Below, piece by piece: positions 33,617-42,800 of a stretch of 64,000 bases of DNA. Each line of letters starts with the position of its first letter. Position 1 is the first letter of the stretch. The notes under the pieces were generated by a model, which saw only the letters and a list, made by a program, of their open reading frames with translations, searched no databases and was not told the origin of the DNA. A program made the translations under genes and the position numbers. The DNA lies in contig NZ_CP109596.1 in assembly GCF_036327755.1 (NCBI RefSeq), forward strand, positions 4,526,001-4,590,000. The letters run 5' to 3'. This DNA is from Nocardia sp. NBC_01503 (GTDB lineage Bacteria > Actinomycetota > Actinomycetes > Mycobacteriales > Mycobacteriaceae).

Positions 33617-34243
33617 TCAGTTGGGCGAGGTTTCGGCCAGCGGCAGCCTGTCGTACGCGGGCAGCAGCTGTTCGACCCCGCGCGTGAAGGATTCGGGATC
33701 GGTATCGCCCAGAATGAGGAATTGCAGGATGAAGCCGGGCAGTAGGCCGATGAACGCCTTGGCCACCGCCTCGGTATCGGCCTCCGGTGGCAGCCAGCCG
33801 ATATCGCGCATGCGGACGGCGTAGTCGGCCCAGAGTCGGCGGATGCCACCGATGCTCGTGCGCACATAGTCGGCGATATTGGGGTCGGTGAGCGCGAGTG
33901 CCCATGCCTGCGGAATGAGCCGGACCGGGCCGCCCGGACCGGAGAGTCGCACCACGGTCTCGGTGATGGTGCGCACCAGCTCCGGGGGAGTGGGCAGCGG
34001 ATCGCTGTAGACCGCCTCGCTGAGGGCGGCGCGCAGATCGACGGTGGCCTCGGTGGTGAGGGCCGCGATAATGTCGTCCTTGGACTTGAAGTAGCGGTAG
34101 ACCGCACCCGCGGAGAGGCCGGATTCGGCGAAGACGTCCTGCATGGTGGTGGTGTGCAGACCCTTGCGGGCGAAGCACGTTTGCGCGGCGTCGAGGATCT
34201 GCTGCCTGCGGCGTTCCAGGTGTTCCGCACTGACTCGGGGCAT
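33617..34243 (-). CDS. TetR-family transcriptional regulator
   Basis: 208 residues. The HTH is RQQILDAAQTCFARKGLHTTTMQDVFAESGLSAGAVYRYFKSKDDI, nearly the AcrR/TetR consensus. The C-terminal ligand domain is unremarkable. A good promoter runs into it, TTGTCA-17-TACTTT, placing transcription start at or next to the ATG (leaderless), and an operator-like palindrome occupies the spacer, so autorepression is expected. It is divergent from a membrane protein gene bearing a second, inverted copy of the same site. Confidence 0.88.
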   Translation of the reverse strand: MPRVSAEHLERRRQQILDAAQTCFARKGLHTTTMQDVFAESGLSAGAVYRYFKSKDDIIAALTTEATVDLRAALSEAVYSDPLPTPPELVRTITETVVRLSGPGGPVRLIPQAWALALTDPNIADYVRTSIGGIRRLWADYAVRMRDIGWLPPEADTEAVAKAFIGLLPGFILQFLILGDTDPESFTRGVEQLLPAYDRLPLAETSPN

Positions 34244-34254
34244 GACCCCAAAGT

Positions 34255-34332
34255 AAAACGAATATCCGTTCTTGACAAGGTGACAGCTCGATGTCAGGGT
34301 TGTCCCAATCTAAAAGAACGAACATTCGCTTT
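34255..34332. promoter_or_regulatory. Twin inverted TetR operators in divergent promoter region
   Basis: Two 19-bp sites, 34255-34273 (AACGAATATCCGTT core) and 34314-34332 (AACGAACATTCGCT core). They match each other in opposite orientation at 16 of 19 positions, and each is itself nearly palindromic. The first lies inside the tetR promoter spacer; the second lies just upstream of the membrane protein start. Confidence 0.65.
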
Positions 34333-34345
34333 ATGGAGTGTCTTG

Positions 34346-35314
34346 ATGAACGCCACCCAGCGCGCTGTCGCACTCGGCCTCGCCGCCGCCCTACTGCAAG
34401 CCGTCATGCTCATCGCCTTCGCCTGGCCCGCCACCAATATCAAACCGCGTGATCTGCCCGTTGCCGTCGCGGGTCCGCAGGCCGCGGCCGTCTCGCGACA
34501 ATTGGCCGCGCATGGCGCCGCTGCCTTCGATATCCGCACTGTCGCTGACGAATCCGCCGCTCGCCAGGCCATCGCCGATCGAGAGGTATACGGGGCCGTC
34601 CTGACCGGCGGCCAGCCGGTGGTCCTGATCGCCTCCGCTGCGAGTCCGGCAGTGGCGCAACAACTTACGGCCATCGCTCAGCAGCTCTCGGGCGCTCCGG
34701 CGGCCGCCGTTCAGGATGTGGTCGCCGCCGATCCGGATGACCCGCGCGGTACCGGCTTCGGTGCGATGGTGCTGCCGCTGGCCCTGTCCGGCATCGCGGC
34801 GGGTGTGCTACTCACCCTGCTGATTCCGTCAATCGCCTTGCGCGGCATAGGATTGGCGACCTTCGCCATCTCGGGTGGACTACTCAGTATGAGTATCGTC
34901 GCGGGCTGGCTGTCCCTGCTCCCCGGCTCCTACCTGATGCTGGCGGCCATCGCCGGACTGGTGTGCTTCGCGGTCGCCGGAGCCGTGGTTGGCCTCGGCG
35001 CGGCAATCGGCCGCGCGGGCATTCCGGTGGCGGCGCTGGCCATGCTGCTGGTCGGAAACCCGTTCTCCGCGGCCACTTCCGCCCCCGAACTCCTCCCGCG
35101 GCCCTGGGGCGCCGTCGGCCAGCTCCTGCCCCCGGGAGCGGCCGCCAGCCTGCTCCGTTCGGAAGCCTTCTTCGATGGAGCCGGGGCGAGCGCTCCGCTC
35201 ACCGTGCTACTGGTCTGGGCGGTGGCCGCGGTGGCCCTGCTGGGGGTAGGCATCTACCGCTCCCGGGCGGCTGCTCCGGTCCCGGCCCTCGAACCAGTGC
35301 CCGGCGTGGGCTGA
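34346..35314 (+). CDS. ABC-2/YhgE-like integral membrane protein
   Basis: 322 residues. One N-terminal helix is followed by an external domain (residues 30-145) with a VAVAGPQAAAVSRQL..REVYGAVLTGG pattern, as in the extracytoplasmic part of ABC-2 and phage-infection (Pip/YhgE)-like permeases. Five or six helices then run from about 150 to 315. There is no ATPase alongside. GGAG before the ATG. It is probably an exporter-like protein controlled by the divergent TetR regulator; the substrate is unknown. Confidence 0.7.
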   Translation: MNATQRAVALGLAAALLQAVMLIAFAWPATNIKPRDLPVAVAGPQAAAVSRQLAAHGAAAFDIRTVADESAARQAIADREVYGAVLTGGQPVVLIASAASPAVAQQLTAIAQQLSGAPAAAVQDVVAADPDDPRGTGFGAMVLPLALSGIAAGVLLTLLIPSIALRGIGLATFAISGGLLSMSIVAGWLSLLPGSYLMLAAIAGLVCFAVAGAVVGLGAAIGRAGIPVAALAMLLVGNPFSAATSAPELLPRPWGAVGQLLPPGAAASLLRSEAFFDGAGASAPLTVLLVWAVAAVALLGVGIYRSRAAAPVPALEPVPGVG

Positions 35315-35322
35315 ACGCCCTC

Positions 35323-35410
35323 GTCATCCCGGTGCGTTTTCGGCCGGGATCCACCAAATCAGCTGTCGCGCTGCGGGTGTGGATCCCGGCCAAAAGCATG
35401 CCGGGATGAC
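35323..35410. repeat. Dispersed palindromic element, copy C (paired arms)
   Basis: Left arm 35323-35351, right arm 35382-35410, loop 30 nt. The right arm is identical to that of copy A and to the solo arm of copy B. It lies between the convergent membrane-protein gene and zur. Confidence 0.85.
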
Positions 35411-35441
35411 GGGGGATGGAAGGGGCGGTGGTGCAGGGTGT

Positions 35442-35855
35442 TCAGCGCTTGGCGGCGGCGCAGCCGCTGCAGCTGCCGAAGATTTCCATGGTGTGGCTGA
35501 TATCGGTGAAACCGTGTTCCGCCGCAATGGAATCGGCCCAGGCCTCGACCGTCGGGCCTTCCACCTCGACGGTGCGCCCGCAGTGGCGGCACACCAGGTG
35601 ATGGTGATGTCCGGTGGAGCACTGCCGGTACACCGATTCGCCCGAGTCCGTACGCAATACGTCGACCAGTCCGGCGTCGGCGAGCGATTGCAGGGTGCGG
35701 TAGACGGTGGTCAGGCCGATGCCCTCACCGCGTTTGCGGAGCTCGTCGTGTAGCTCCTGAGCGGAGCGGAATTCGTCGATATCGGTGAGCAGAGCCGCGA
35801 TGGCGCTGCGCTGGCGGGTGCTGCGGACGCCCACCGTCTTCTCGGTCGTTCCCAT
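35442..35855 (-). CDS. zur: Zinc uptake regulator Zur (FurB)
   Basis: 137 residues of the Fur family: HTH TRQRSAIAALLTDIDEF..LTTVYRTLQSLADAGLV, metal sites HHHHLVCRHCG and C-terminal SCSGCAA (structural CxxC pairs). It represses zinc uptake genes under zinc sufficiency. The start is the ATG with GAGGAGG 7 nt upstream; a GTG two codons earlier overlaps that site. The gene lies two nt after smtB in one operon, as Rv2358-furB (Rv2359) in M. tuberculosis. Confidence 0.93.
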   Translation of the reverse strand: MGTTEKTVGVRSTRQRSAIAALLTDIDEFRSAQELHDELRKRGEGIGLTTVYRTLQSLADAGLVDVLRTDSGESVYRQCSTGHHHHLVCRHCGRTVEVEGPTVEAWADSIAAEHGFTDISHTMEIFGSCSGCAAAKR

Positions 35856-35857
35856 GA

Positions 35858-36253
35858 TCACCCCTCCTCTGCGTGCGCGACGGCGTCGATGACGATATGC
35901 GCCAGGTGTTCGTCGACGAGTTCGTAGATGACCTCGCGTCCGGTTCGCTCACCGCGCACCACGCCGGCCGATTTGAGGATTCGCAGGTGCTGGCTGATCA
36001 GCGGTTGGGTCACGCCGAGAGTATCGACCAGTTCGTGCACGCAGCGCGGTGATTCGCGTAGTTGCAGCACAATGGCGATGCGTACCGGTGCGGCGAGGGC
36101 GCGCAGTAGTTCACCGGCCGAGTCCAGGATGGTGCGCGACGGTACCGCGGGTGGTAGCGGCGACCGGTAGGGATACGGGTCGTGCGGTATCGCGGTCGGA
36201 GCCTCGGTCGCGACGCGTGAGCGCCGCAGGGGGGCACCACTGTCCGTGGTCAT
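35858..36253 (-). CDS. smtB: ArsR/SmtB-family metalloregulator
   Basis: 131 residues. The winged helix LLRALAAPVRIAIVLQLRESPRCVHELVDTLGVTQPLISQHLRILKSAGVV is typical; the C-terminal helix DEHLAHIVIDAVAHAEE holds the Asp/His alpha5 zinc site of SmtB-type sensors. The N-terminal 45 residues are variable. In mycobacteria this protein dissociates from the promoter on zinc excess and thereby allows zur expression. A palindrome 37 nt upstream fits as its operator. Confidence 0.9.
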   Translation of the reverse strand: MTTDSGAPLRRSRVATEAPTAIPHDPYPYRSPLPPAVPSRTILDSAGELLRALAAPVRIAIVLQLRESPRCVHELVDTLGVTQPLISQHLRILKSAGVVRGERTGREVIYELVDEHLAHIVIDAVAHAEEG

Positions 36254-36289
36254 CGAACCAACTCCTTATTGGAAACCGATGCCATTCTT

Positions 36290-36303
36290 ATATGCAAGCA
36301 TAT
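36290..36303. promoter_or_regulatory. SmtB operator-like palindrome
   Basis: ATATGC-AA-GCATAT, a perfect 6-2-6 repeat, continuing into GCATATGC. AT-rich in a GC-rich genome and 37 nt before the smtB start codon, as expected for the SmtB box of the smtB-zur operon. Confidence 0.6.
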
Positions 36304-36358
36304 GCATGTCAAACCCGACACTCGGGGAAATGGCATACATGCGGATGTGCCTGCCCGG

Positions 36359-37342
36359 TCAGCAGTCGTTTTCGGTGGGGAGGGGGATGGTGGGGTCGAA
36401 GTACTGGCCGGTGGGGCGGACCTGGGTGCCGTAGCTGGGGGATTCGCTGTAGGAGGGGGCCAGGAAGCCCTTGCGGAACCAGTCGCAATTGCCCGCGTAG
36501 GTATGGGAGCGGGTGTTGTCGATCCACATGCCCTGGGAGGGGGCGTCGTAGGCGGAGTCGTCGATCCAGGTGTAGTCGACCTCCTCGCGGACCAGCACGA
36601 TGATTTCCATCGGATCGCTGATCTCATTCGGGTGTGGGGCCTGGAAGGCGTACGCGACAATGTAATTGGTCTTGATCACCAGTTCGCCCTTGTCGTCCAG
36701 CGCGGCCGACATCGCGCCGTCGACGCGCGGGCGTGACGGTAGCAGCTGGAATCCCGGTGCGAGTTTGGTTGTCACCCACCAGGTTTCGCCCTCATTGCCC
36801 GGGGTGAGCTTGGGTCGGATGTCATCGGCCATGCCTTGGGCCACCAGTGCCAGGATCGGCTCCGCGTCCCCGGTCTCGAGCACATGCTGCTCCAGTCGCG
36901 CGAGCACGATCAACCGCTTGGCGAGGTTCTCCGCCGCCGCCACCTGCTCGATCGGGAACCGCCCCACCGGTTGGGCGACGGGCACCTCGATACCGTCCCC
37001 GCCCTCGCGCCACTGATTCGCGGGCGTATCCCGGAACGGATGGTCCGGATTCACGCGCAGATAGCCATTGGGCAGCGTCGCCGGCACGGCCGGAATCGTC
37101 ACTTTGATCGACCGGTCATGATGGCGCAGCAGATGCGGCAGCGTGAAGCTCCCTGCCAACAGCACGATCACCACCAGCCACGGCACCAACGTCCCCGGCC
37201 GCATTCGCTGTCGTGGTGCGGGCGGTCCCGGAGTTGGTGTGGATGGTCGTGATTCGGCTCGCCGATCCGGTTGCGGCGGCGGCACGGACATATGGTCCCA
37301 GGGCCGGTACTCGTCATCGTCGCTCGGATGGTTCCACGTCAT
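36359..37342 (-). CDS. Membrane-anchored hypothetical protein
   Basis: 327 residues from MTWNHPSDDD, with a purine-rich GGGGGCGAA before the ATG. Order: a Pro-rich cytoplasmic segment (1-50), one helix near 52-72 (LVPWLVVIVLLAGSFTLPHLL), then an external domain of about 250 residues with WWVTTKLAPGFQLLP, YIVAYAFQAP and a C-terminal NCDWFRKG..ENDC with paired Cys. It resembles no family I can name. It is divergent from glyS. Confidence 0.65.
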   Translation of the reverse strand: MTWNHPSDDDEYRPWDHMSVPPPQPDRRAESRPSTPTPGPPAPRQRMRPGTLVPWLVVIVLLAGSFTLPHLLRHHDRSIKVTIPAVPATLPNGYLRVNPDHPFRDTPANQWREGGDGIEVPVAQPVGRFPIEQVAAAENLAKRLIVLARLEQHVLETGDAEPILALVAQGMADDIRPKLTPGNEGETWWVTTKLAPGFQLLPSRPRVDGAMSAALDDKGELVIKTNYIVAYAFQAPHPNEISDPMEIIVLVREEVDYTWIDDSAYDAPSQGMWIDNTRSHTYAGNCDWFRKGFLAPSYSESPSYGTQVRPTGQYFDPTIPLPTENDC

Positions 37343-37585
37343 TTCGCCCCCGGCCCTGCCGTCCTCTTCGCGCGCGACAGCGGCGTGATCCCGAGGGACA
37401 GAACCGGTCGCCCTACCTACTATCTCGTGTGGCAGACCCCGGAACGTATCCCCGAATCCCAGGGGCACCGACCTGCGAACCCGGCCGTGGCGCGCTGCCC
37501 GCTCCCGGCGAAAATTGGTTGGCCCGGTACCGATAGGCTTGAGGACGTCCCTTGTAGTTTTCCGGACCGGATGGAGATTTCCTCA

Positions 37586-38977
37586 GTGGCACCCAAGTCG
37601 AAGGTGGACACCGTCGCCAACCTCGCCAAGCGCCGGGGTCTGGTGTACCCGAGCGGTGAGATTTACGGCGGCACCAAATCGGCGTGGGATTACGGTCCGC
37701 TGGGAGTCGAGCTGAAGGAGAACATCAAGCGCCAGTGGTGGCGTTCGATGGTCACCAGTCGCGAGGATGTGGTCGGCCTCGACTCGTCGATCATCCTGCC
37801 GCGTCAGGTGTGGGTGGCCTCGGGTCACGTCGCGGTCTTCAACGATCCGCTGGTGGAGTGCCTGAACTGCCATAAGCGGCACCGGCAGGACCACCTGCAG
37901 GAGGCGTACGCCGAGAAGCACAAGGTCGAGGACCCGGACAGCGTCTCCATGGAGCTCATCGTGTGCCCGGATTGCGGCACCGTCGGCAAGTGGACCGAAC
38001 CGCGCGACTTCAACATGATGCTCAAGACCTACCTGGGCCCGGTGGAGTCCGAAGAGGGCATGCACTACCTGCGCCCGGAGACCGCGCAGGGCATCTTCGT
38101 GAACTACAAGAACGTCGAGACCACCGCGCGCAAGAAGCCGCCGTTCGGTATCGCCCAGATGGGCAAGAGCTTCCGCAACGAGATCTCACCCGGCAACTTC
38201 ATCTTCCGCACCCGTGAGTTCGAGCAGATGGAGATGGAGTTCTTCGTCAAGCCGGGCGAGGACGAGCAGTGGCATCAGTACTGGATCGACACCCGGATGG
38301 CCTGGTACACGGACCTGGGCATCGATCCGGAGAACCTGCGCCTGTACGAGCATCCGAAGGAGAAGCTCTCGCACTACTCCACCCGCACGGTGGATATCGA
38401 GTACCGCTTCCGTTTCCAGGGCAGTGAGTGGGGCGAGCTCGAGGGTGTCGCGAACCGCACCGACTTCGATCTGAAGACCCACTCCGAGCATTCGGGTGTG
38501 GATCTGAGCTACTTCGATCAGACCTCGGGTGAGCGCTACACCCCGTACGTGATCGAACCGGCGGCCGGTCTGACTCGTTCGCTGATGGCCTTCCTGGTCG
38601 ACGCGTACCACGTGGAGCAGGTGCCGACCGCCAAGGGCGGTCTGGAGGATCGCACCACGCTGCGCCTGGATCGTCGTCTGGCGCCGGTGAAGGCCGCGGT
38701 ACTGCCGCTCTCGCGCAACGCCGAGCTCTCGCCCAAGGCGAAGGATCTGGCCGCGCAGCTGCGCCGGAACTGGAATGTCGAGTTCGATGATGCGGGGGCC
38801 ATCGGCCGCCGCTACCGCCGTCAGGACGAGATCGGCACCCCGTTCTGCATCACCGTCGACTTCGATACGCTCGAGGATCACGCGGTCACCGTGCGCGAGC
38901 GAGACACCATGGCGCAGGAGCGGATTGCGCTTGATCAAGTAGAGGGCTACCTGGCCGCACGCCTCATCGGTGCATGA
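37586..38977 (+). CDS. glyS: Glycyl-tRNA synthetase (alpha2 type)
   Basis: 463 residues. Class II motifs: motif 2 region GKSFRNEISPGNFIFRTREFEQMEME, motif 3 region YVIEPAAGLTRSLMAFL; zinc-binding Cys pairs VECLNCHKRH and VCPDCGTVG. The N-terminal AKRRGLVYPSGEIYGG is diagnostic. GTG start with GGAG nine bases upstream; a longer open frame upstream runs into the divergent promoter and is not used. It is followed by a strong intrinsic terminator, so it is not co-transcribed with the NRPS locus. Confidence 0.96.
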   Translation: MAPKSKVDTVANLAKRRGLVYPSGEIYGGTKSAWDYGPLGVELKENIKRQWWRSMVTSREDVVGLDSSIILPRQVWVASGHVAVFNDPLVECLNCHKRHRQDHLQEAYAEKHKVEDPDSVSMELIVCPDCGTVGKWTEPRDFNMMLKTYLGPVESEEGMHYLRPETAQGIFVNYKNVETTARKKPPFGIAQMGKSFRNEISPGNFIFRTREFEQMEMEFFVKPGEDEQWHQYWIDTRMAWYTDLGIDPENLRLYEHPKEKLSHYSTRTVDIEYRFRFQGSEWGELEGVANRTDFDLKTHSEHSGVDLSYFDQTSGERYTPYVIEPAAGLTRSLMAFLVDAYHVEQVPTAKGGLEDRTTLRLDRRLAPVKAAVLPLSRNAELSPKAKDLAAQLRRNWNVEFDDAGAIGRRYRRQDEIGTPFCITVDFDTLEDHAVTVRERDTMAQERIALDQVEGYLAARLIGA

Positions 38978-38993
38978 TTCCAAGGATTCTGGG

Positions 38994-39026
38994 AAGACCG
39001 GTCAATACATGACCGGTCTTTTCTTT
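38994..39026 (+). terminator. Intrinsic terminator of glyS
   Basis: AAGACCGGTC (38994-39003), loop AATACAT, GACCGGTCTT (39011-39020), then TTCTTT. A perfect 10-bp stem with a T-rich tail, the clearest Rho-independent terminator in the window. Confidence 0.9.
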
Positions 39027-39085
39027 ATTCGGATGCCCCTGAAATTTGGGGCGCCGATAGGTAATTGGGTATGCGACTACTCGTG

Positions 39086-39114
39086 TTAACAGCCCATGAC
39101 CGGCGCACTATTAA
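39086..39114 (+). promoter_or_regulatory. Predicted promoter of the DUF6875-NRPS operon
   Basis: TTAACA (39086-39091), 17-bp spacer, TATTAA (39109-39114), followed by an AT-rich ATAGGTATAGGG. A near-consensus housekeeping-type promoter, 54 nt upstream of the DUF6875 start. Confidence 0.6.
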
Positions 39115-39167
39115 TAGGTATAGGGCAACGGCGCCTGCCGCTGAAGCTCGATCTGCCGAGGTGAGTC

Positions 39168-39881
39168 ATGAGCGAGCGTGTTATCGGCCCCCGCTCGGGG
39201 CTGCAATGGGTCTCATTGGGAGACACTGGATCGACTTGTCCCGCCGCGCGTTCCACGGTCGCGGTATTTCGATCTTGGGCTGAATCCTTTCTGGCCCAAC
39301 CCAGTGATGAACTGGGACGGGATGGACCGGTTTGTCCGTATGTGCGCCCGTCCATGCGCCGGGATCTGTTGTGGCTGGCCCAGGTACCGGCCGCCGAGCC
39401 GCGGGCCGTGTGGGTGCGGGCCATCATCCAGGACGCACTCGAGGTCTATCCCGAATTGCCCACCGGCAATGGGAGTTCGACATCGGTGTTGCGCGGAATG
39501 ATCACGGTGTTCCCGAATTTGGTTGACTATTCATTGATCGACGAGATTCACGCCGAATTCAAGACCAAATTCGTGGAACGCGGTGCGATGCTCGGGCAAT
39601 TCTACCCGGGATGCGATCAGCCCGGATTGTGGAACAAAGACTTCCGGCCATTGGACGCGCCTATGCCCATGCTCGTGGTGCGCTCGATGATGACAACCGA
39701 TTTCCCTTTCCTGCTGGAGAAGTCGGAATGGATGAACGCGTATGTGCGCAAGTTCGCACCTGGACTACCCGCGCATGTGCGGGCGGTCATGGTGGGGCGC
39801 CTGACGGCACGCCCCGACTCCTGGGTTCCGGCGTATGAGGAACAGCGGGAAGACGAATCGTGCTCGACCAGTACCCGATGA
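39168..39881 (+). CDS. DUF6875 domain-containing protein
   Basis: 237 residues. Family-like landmarks: LGRDGPVCPYVRPSMRRDLLW near residue 50, VYPELP, GAMLGQFYPGCDQPGLWN and RPLDAPMPMLVVRSMMTTDFPFLL. Proteins of this type are often encoded beside NRPS or PKS genes; no activity is established. The conserved Cys-Pro and Gly-Gln-Phe-His/Tyr segments suggest an enzyme or carrier-binding partner (inference). GAGGTGA before the ATG. Only six nt separate its stop from the NRPS start, so the two are co-translated. Confidence 0.7.
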   Translation: MSERVIGPRSGLQWVSLGDTGSTCPAARSTVAVFRSWAESFLAQPSDELGRDGPVCPYVRPSMRRDLLWLAQVPAAEPRAVWVRAIIQDALEVYPELPTGNGSSTSVLRGMITVFPNLVDYSLIDEIHAEFKTKFVERGAMLGQFYPGCDQPGLWNKDFRPLDAPMPMLVVRSMMTTDFPFLLEKSEWMNAYVRKFAPGLPAHVRAVMVGRLTARPDSWVPAYEEQREDESCSTSTR

Positions 39882-39887
39882 GGCGTT

Positions 39888-42800
39888 ATGACCCGCGAAC
39901 TCGCGGCGGAGCAGACCGCCACCGTCTTCCCGCTCTCCCCGGCCCAGCTCGGCATGTGGTACGCGCAGCAACTGGATCCGAGTGTGCCGCTCTCGGAGGC
40001 GCAGTACATCGAGATGCGCGGCCGACTGGATCTGCCCGCGCTACGTAGCGCGGCGGTGCTCGCGGCCCGCGAATTCGGCTCCGGCGTACTGCGATTGGTG
40101 GAGATCGAGGACCGGCCGTACCAGGTGGTCGACCCCAATATCGAGCCCGCGGTGGGGTTCCTGGATTTTCGTGATCGACCGGAACCCATTGCGGCGGCGC
40201 TGGATTGGATGCGATCCGATGTGGCCGCGCCGATCGACCTGCTGGGCGAGCGGGCCGGGATCACCACGGTGATCCGGGTCGGCGATGACCATCACCTCTG
40301 GTACACCCGCGCCCACCACATCCTGATCGACGGCTTCGGCTCGGTGACCATGCTGTATCGCGTCGCGGAGCTGTACAACGCCGCCGTGCGCGGGACTCCG
40401 GCACCGGATGGCACCGCCGCCGCACTGCTGCAAGTGCACGAAGCCGAACTGGCATACCGGGATTCGAGCCGATTCGGCACCGATGAGCGGTATTGGCGCG
40501 AGGTGACCGCGGGGATGCCGGAGCGGTGCAGTCTGGTCTCGGCCACCGCACCCGCCTGTGCCCTCGGACGCGAAGCCCGCGCACAGCTCGAGGAGGGCAC
40601 CGCCGCCCGCCTGGAGAGCGCGGCGCGCCGCTTCGACGCGAGTTCGGCCATGGTGGTGATGGCGGCGCTGGCGCTGTACTACGGGCGCTTGACCGCCAGT
40701 GAGGATGTGGTGCTGAGTCTCCCGGTCTCCGGCCGCACCACGGCGGTGCTGCGGCGTTCGGGCGGCATGATCGCGAATGTGGTGCCGCTGCGGGTGCGGG
40801 TGCCACGCGATGGGCGGGTCGGCGAGGTGCTCGACGCCGTCCGCGTCGCGGCCTCGGGAGCCCTGCGCCACCAGCGATTCCGCGCCGAGGATATGCATTG
40901 GGGTGGCGGCGGTCAGCCCGCTGCCGGGCATCCGGAGGGCGGACCGGTGACACCGTCCGCGCCGGACGCATCCGATGGACCTACGGGCCCCGTGAGTACG
41001 GGGCGGCCCGAGTTCGGGCGGGGGTTCGTCGGTCCGGTCATCAATATCATGCTGTTCCCGGCGGGAATCGACTTCGACGGGGTGGAGTCGAGCCTGCATG
41101 TGCTGACGTCCGGGCCGATCGAGGATTTGTTCGTCAACTTCTACCAGCACGGCGCCGGGGCGTCGATTCACGTCGACTTCTCGGCGAATCCCCGGTTGTA
41201 CGACGAGGATTCGCTGGCGCGGCAGCATCGGCGGTTTCTGACGCTGCTGGAATCGCTGCTGGACGCGGAGGCGGATACGCCATTGGCGGAGCTGGCGTAC
41301 TGCACGCCGGACGAGCAGCCGCTGCTCGGCGGTGTGCACGGCGGCCAAGCGCCCGAATCTCGTTTGCTTCCCGAGATTTTGGCGGATGGGCTGCGTGCGG
41401 CGGGGCGCTCCGGCCTGGCGGTGGTGGGCAGATATCGGCACCTCACCTACGGCGAGTTGGATGAACTCTCGAATCGATTGGCGCGCAGGTTGTTGCGCGG
41501 GTCCGCGGCGGACGCTCCCGGCCCCGCACCGGCACTCGGTCCGGAATCGACTGTACTGCTTGCGCTTCCGCGCTCGGTCGAGGCAATGGTGGCGCTGTGG
41601 GCGGTGGCGAAGACCGGCGCCGCCTTCGTACCCCTCGGCACCGGGATGCCCGCCGATCGCATGGCGCGGATCGCCGCCGAATGCGGGGCCGAGCTCGGAT
41701 TGACCCATACCGGCACGGCAGAGCTGCCCGACGCGGTGCGCTGGATCGCCTTGGACGACCTGCTCGCCGAGGGGGATACGTGGCCCGAGTCCGCCGCGCC
41801 ACTGGCGGCACACGAGCTGCGTGGCCGACCGCACCTGGCCAATCCGGCGTATGTGGTGTTCACCTCCGGCTCGACCGGCACGCCGAAGGGCGTCGTGGTC
41901 ACCCACACCGGGCTCGCGGGTTTGGCCGCGGCGGTGGTGGATTCGTATCGGGTCACCCCCGGTGCGCGAGTCCTGCAATGCCTGAATCCGAGTTTCGACG
42001 CGTCCGTGCTCGAGTGGCTGATGGCCTTCGCCTCGGGCACGATACTGATAGTGGCCGAGTCGGATCCGGTGCTGGGAGCCGAATTGGCCGCGCTGATCCG
42101 CGAATACGGCATCACCCAGGTGTGCTCCACCCCGGCGGTGCTGTCCACCCTGGAGCCCGACGCCCTGAACGGCGTCCGCGCGGTGTCCTCCGGCGGTGAG
42201 CCGACGCCCCCGGATATCGTGGCGCGCTTCGGAATCGGCCGTGCGCTGCTCAACTCCTACGGCCCGAGCGAATCCACCGTGGCCGTCACCTACACCGGGG
42301 GCCTGATCCCCGGTGAGAACGCGGGCATCGGCGATCCCATCCCCGGTGCGGGCATGCTGGTCCTGGACCGCTGGCTGCGTCCGGCACCTGTCGGGGTCGC
42401 CGGTGAGCTGTACGTGACCGGCCCGGGTGTCGCCCGCGGCTATGTCGGCAGACCAGGTCTGACGGCGGAGCGTTTCGTCGCCGCTCCGGGCGGTGCGCGC
42501 AGGTATCGCACCGGTGATCTGGTGCGCTGGACCATGACCACTTCGCACCTTGGCTCGGAATCCCACGCGTCCGAGACGAATTCCAAGGCCGTTCTGGAGT
42601 ACGTCGGCCGCGGCGACTTCCAGGTCAAACTGCGCGGGATGCGCATCGAACTGGGGGAGATCGATGCCGCGCTGAATACGCATGCGGCCGTGGAGATCGC
42701 GGTCACCGTGGCGCGGCCCGCGCCGAGTGGCGGCACCATGCTGGCGGCGTATGTGGTTCCGCACGCGAGGGTGACGGTCACCGAGGCGGATCTGCTCGAT

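Noticed and set aside
39065..39283. Possible 72-codon ORF upstream of the DUF6875 gene
   Set aside because: Overlaps the predicted promoter and the start of the DUF6875 gene; no ribosome site or similarity.
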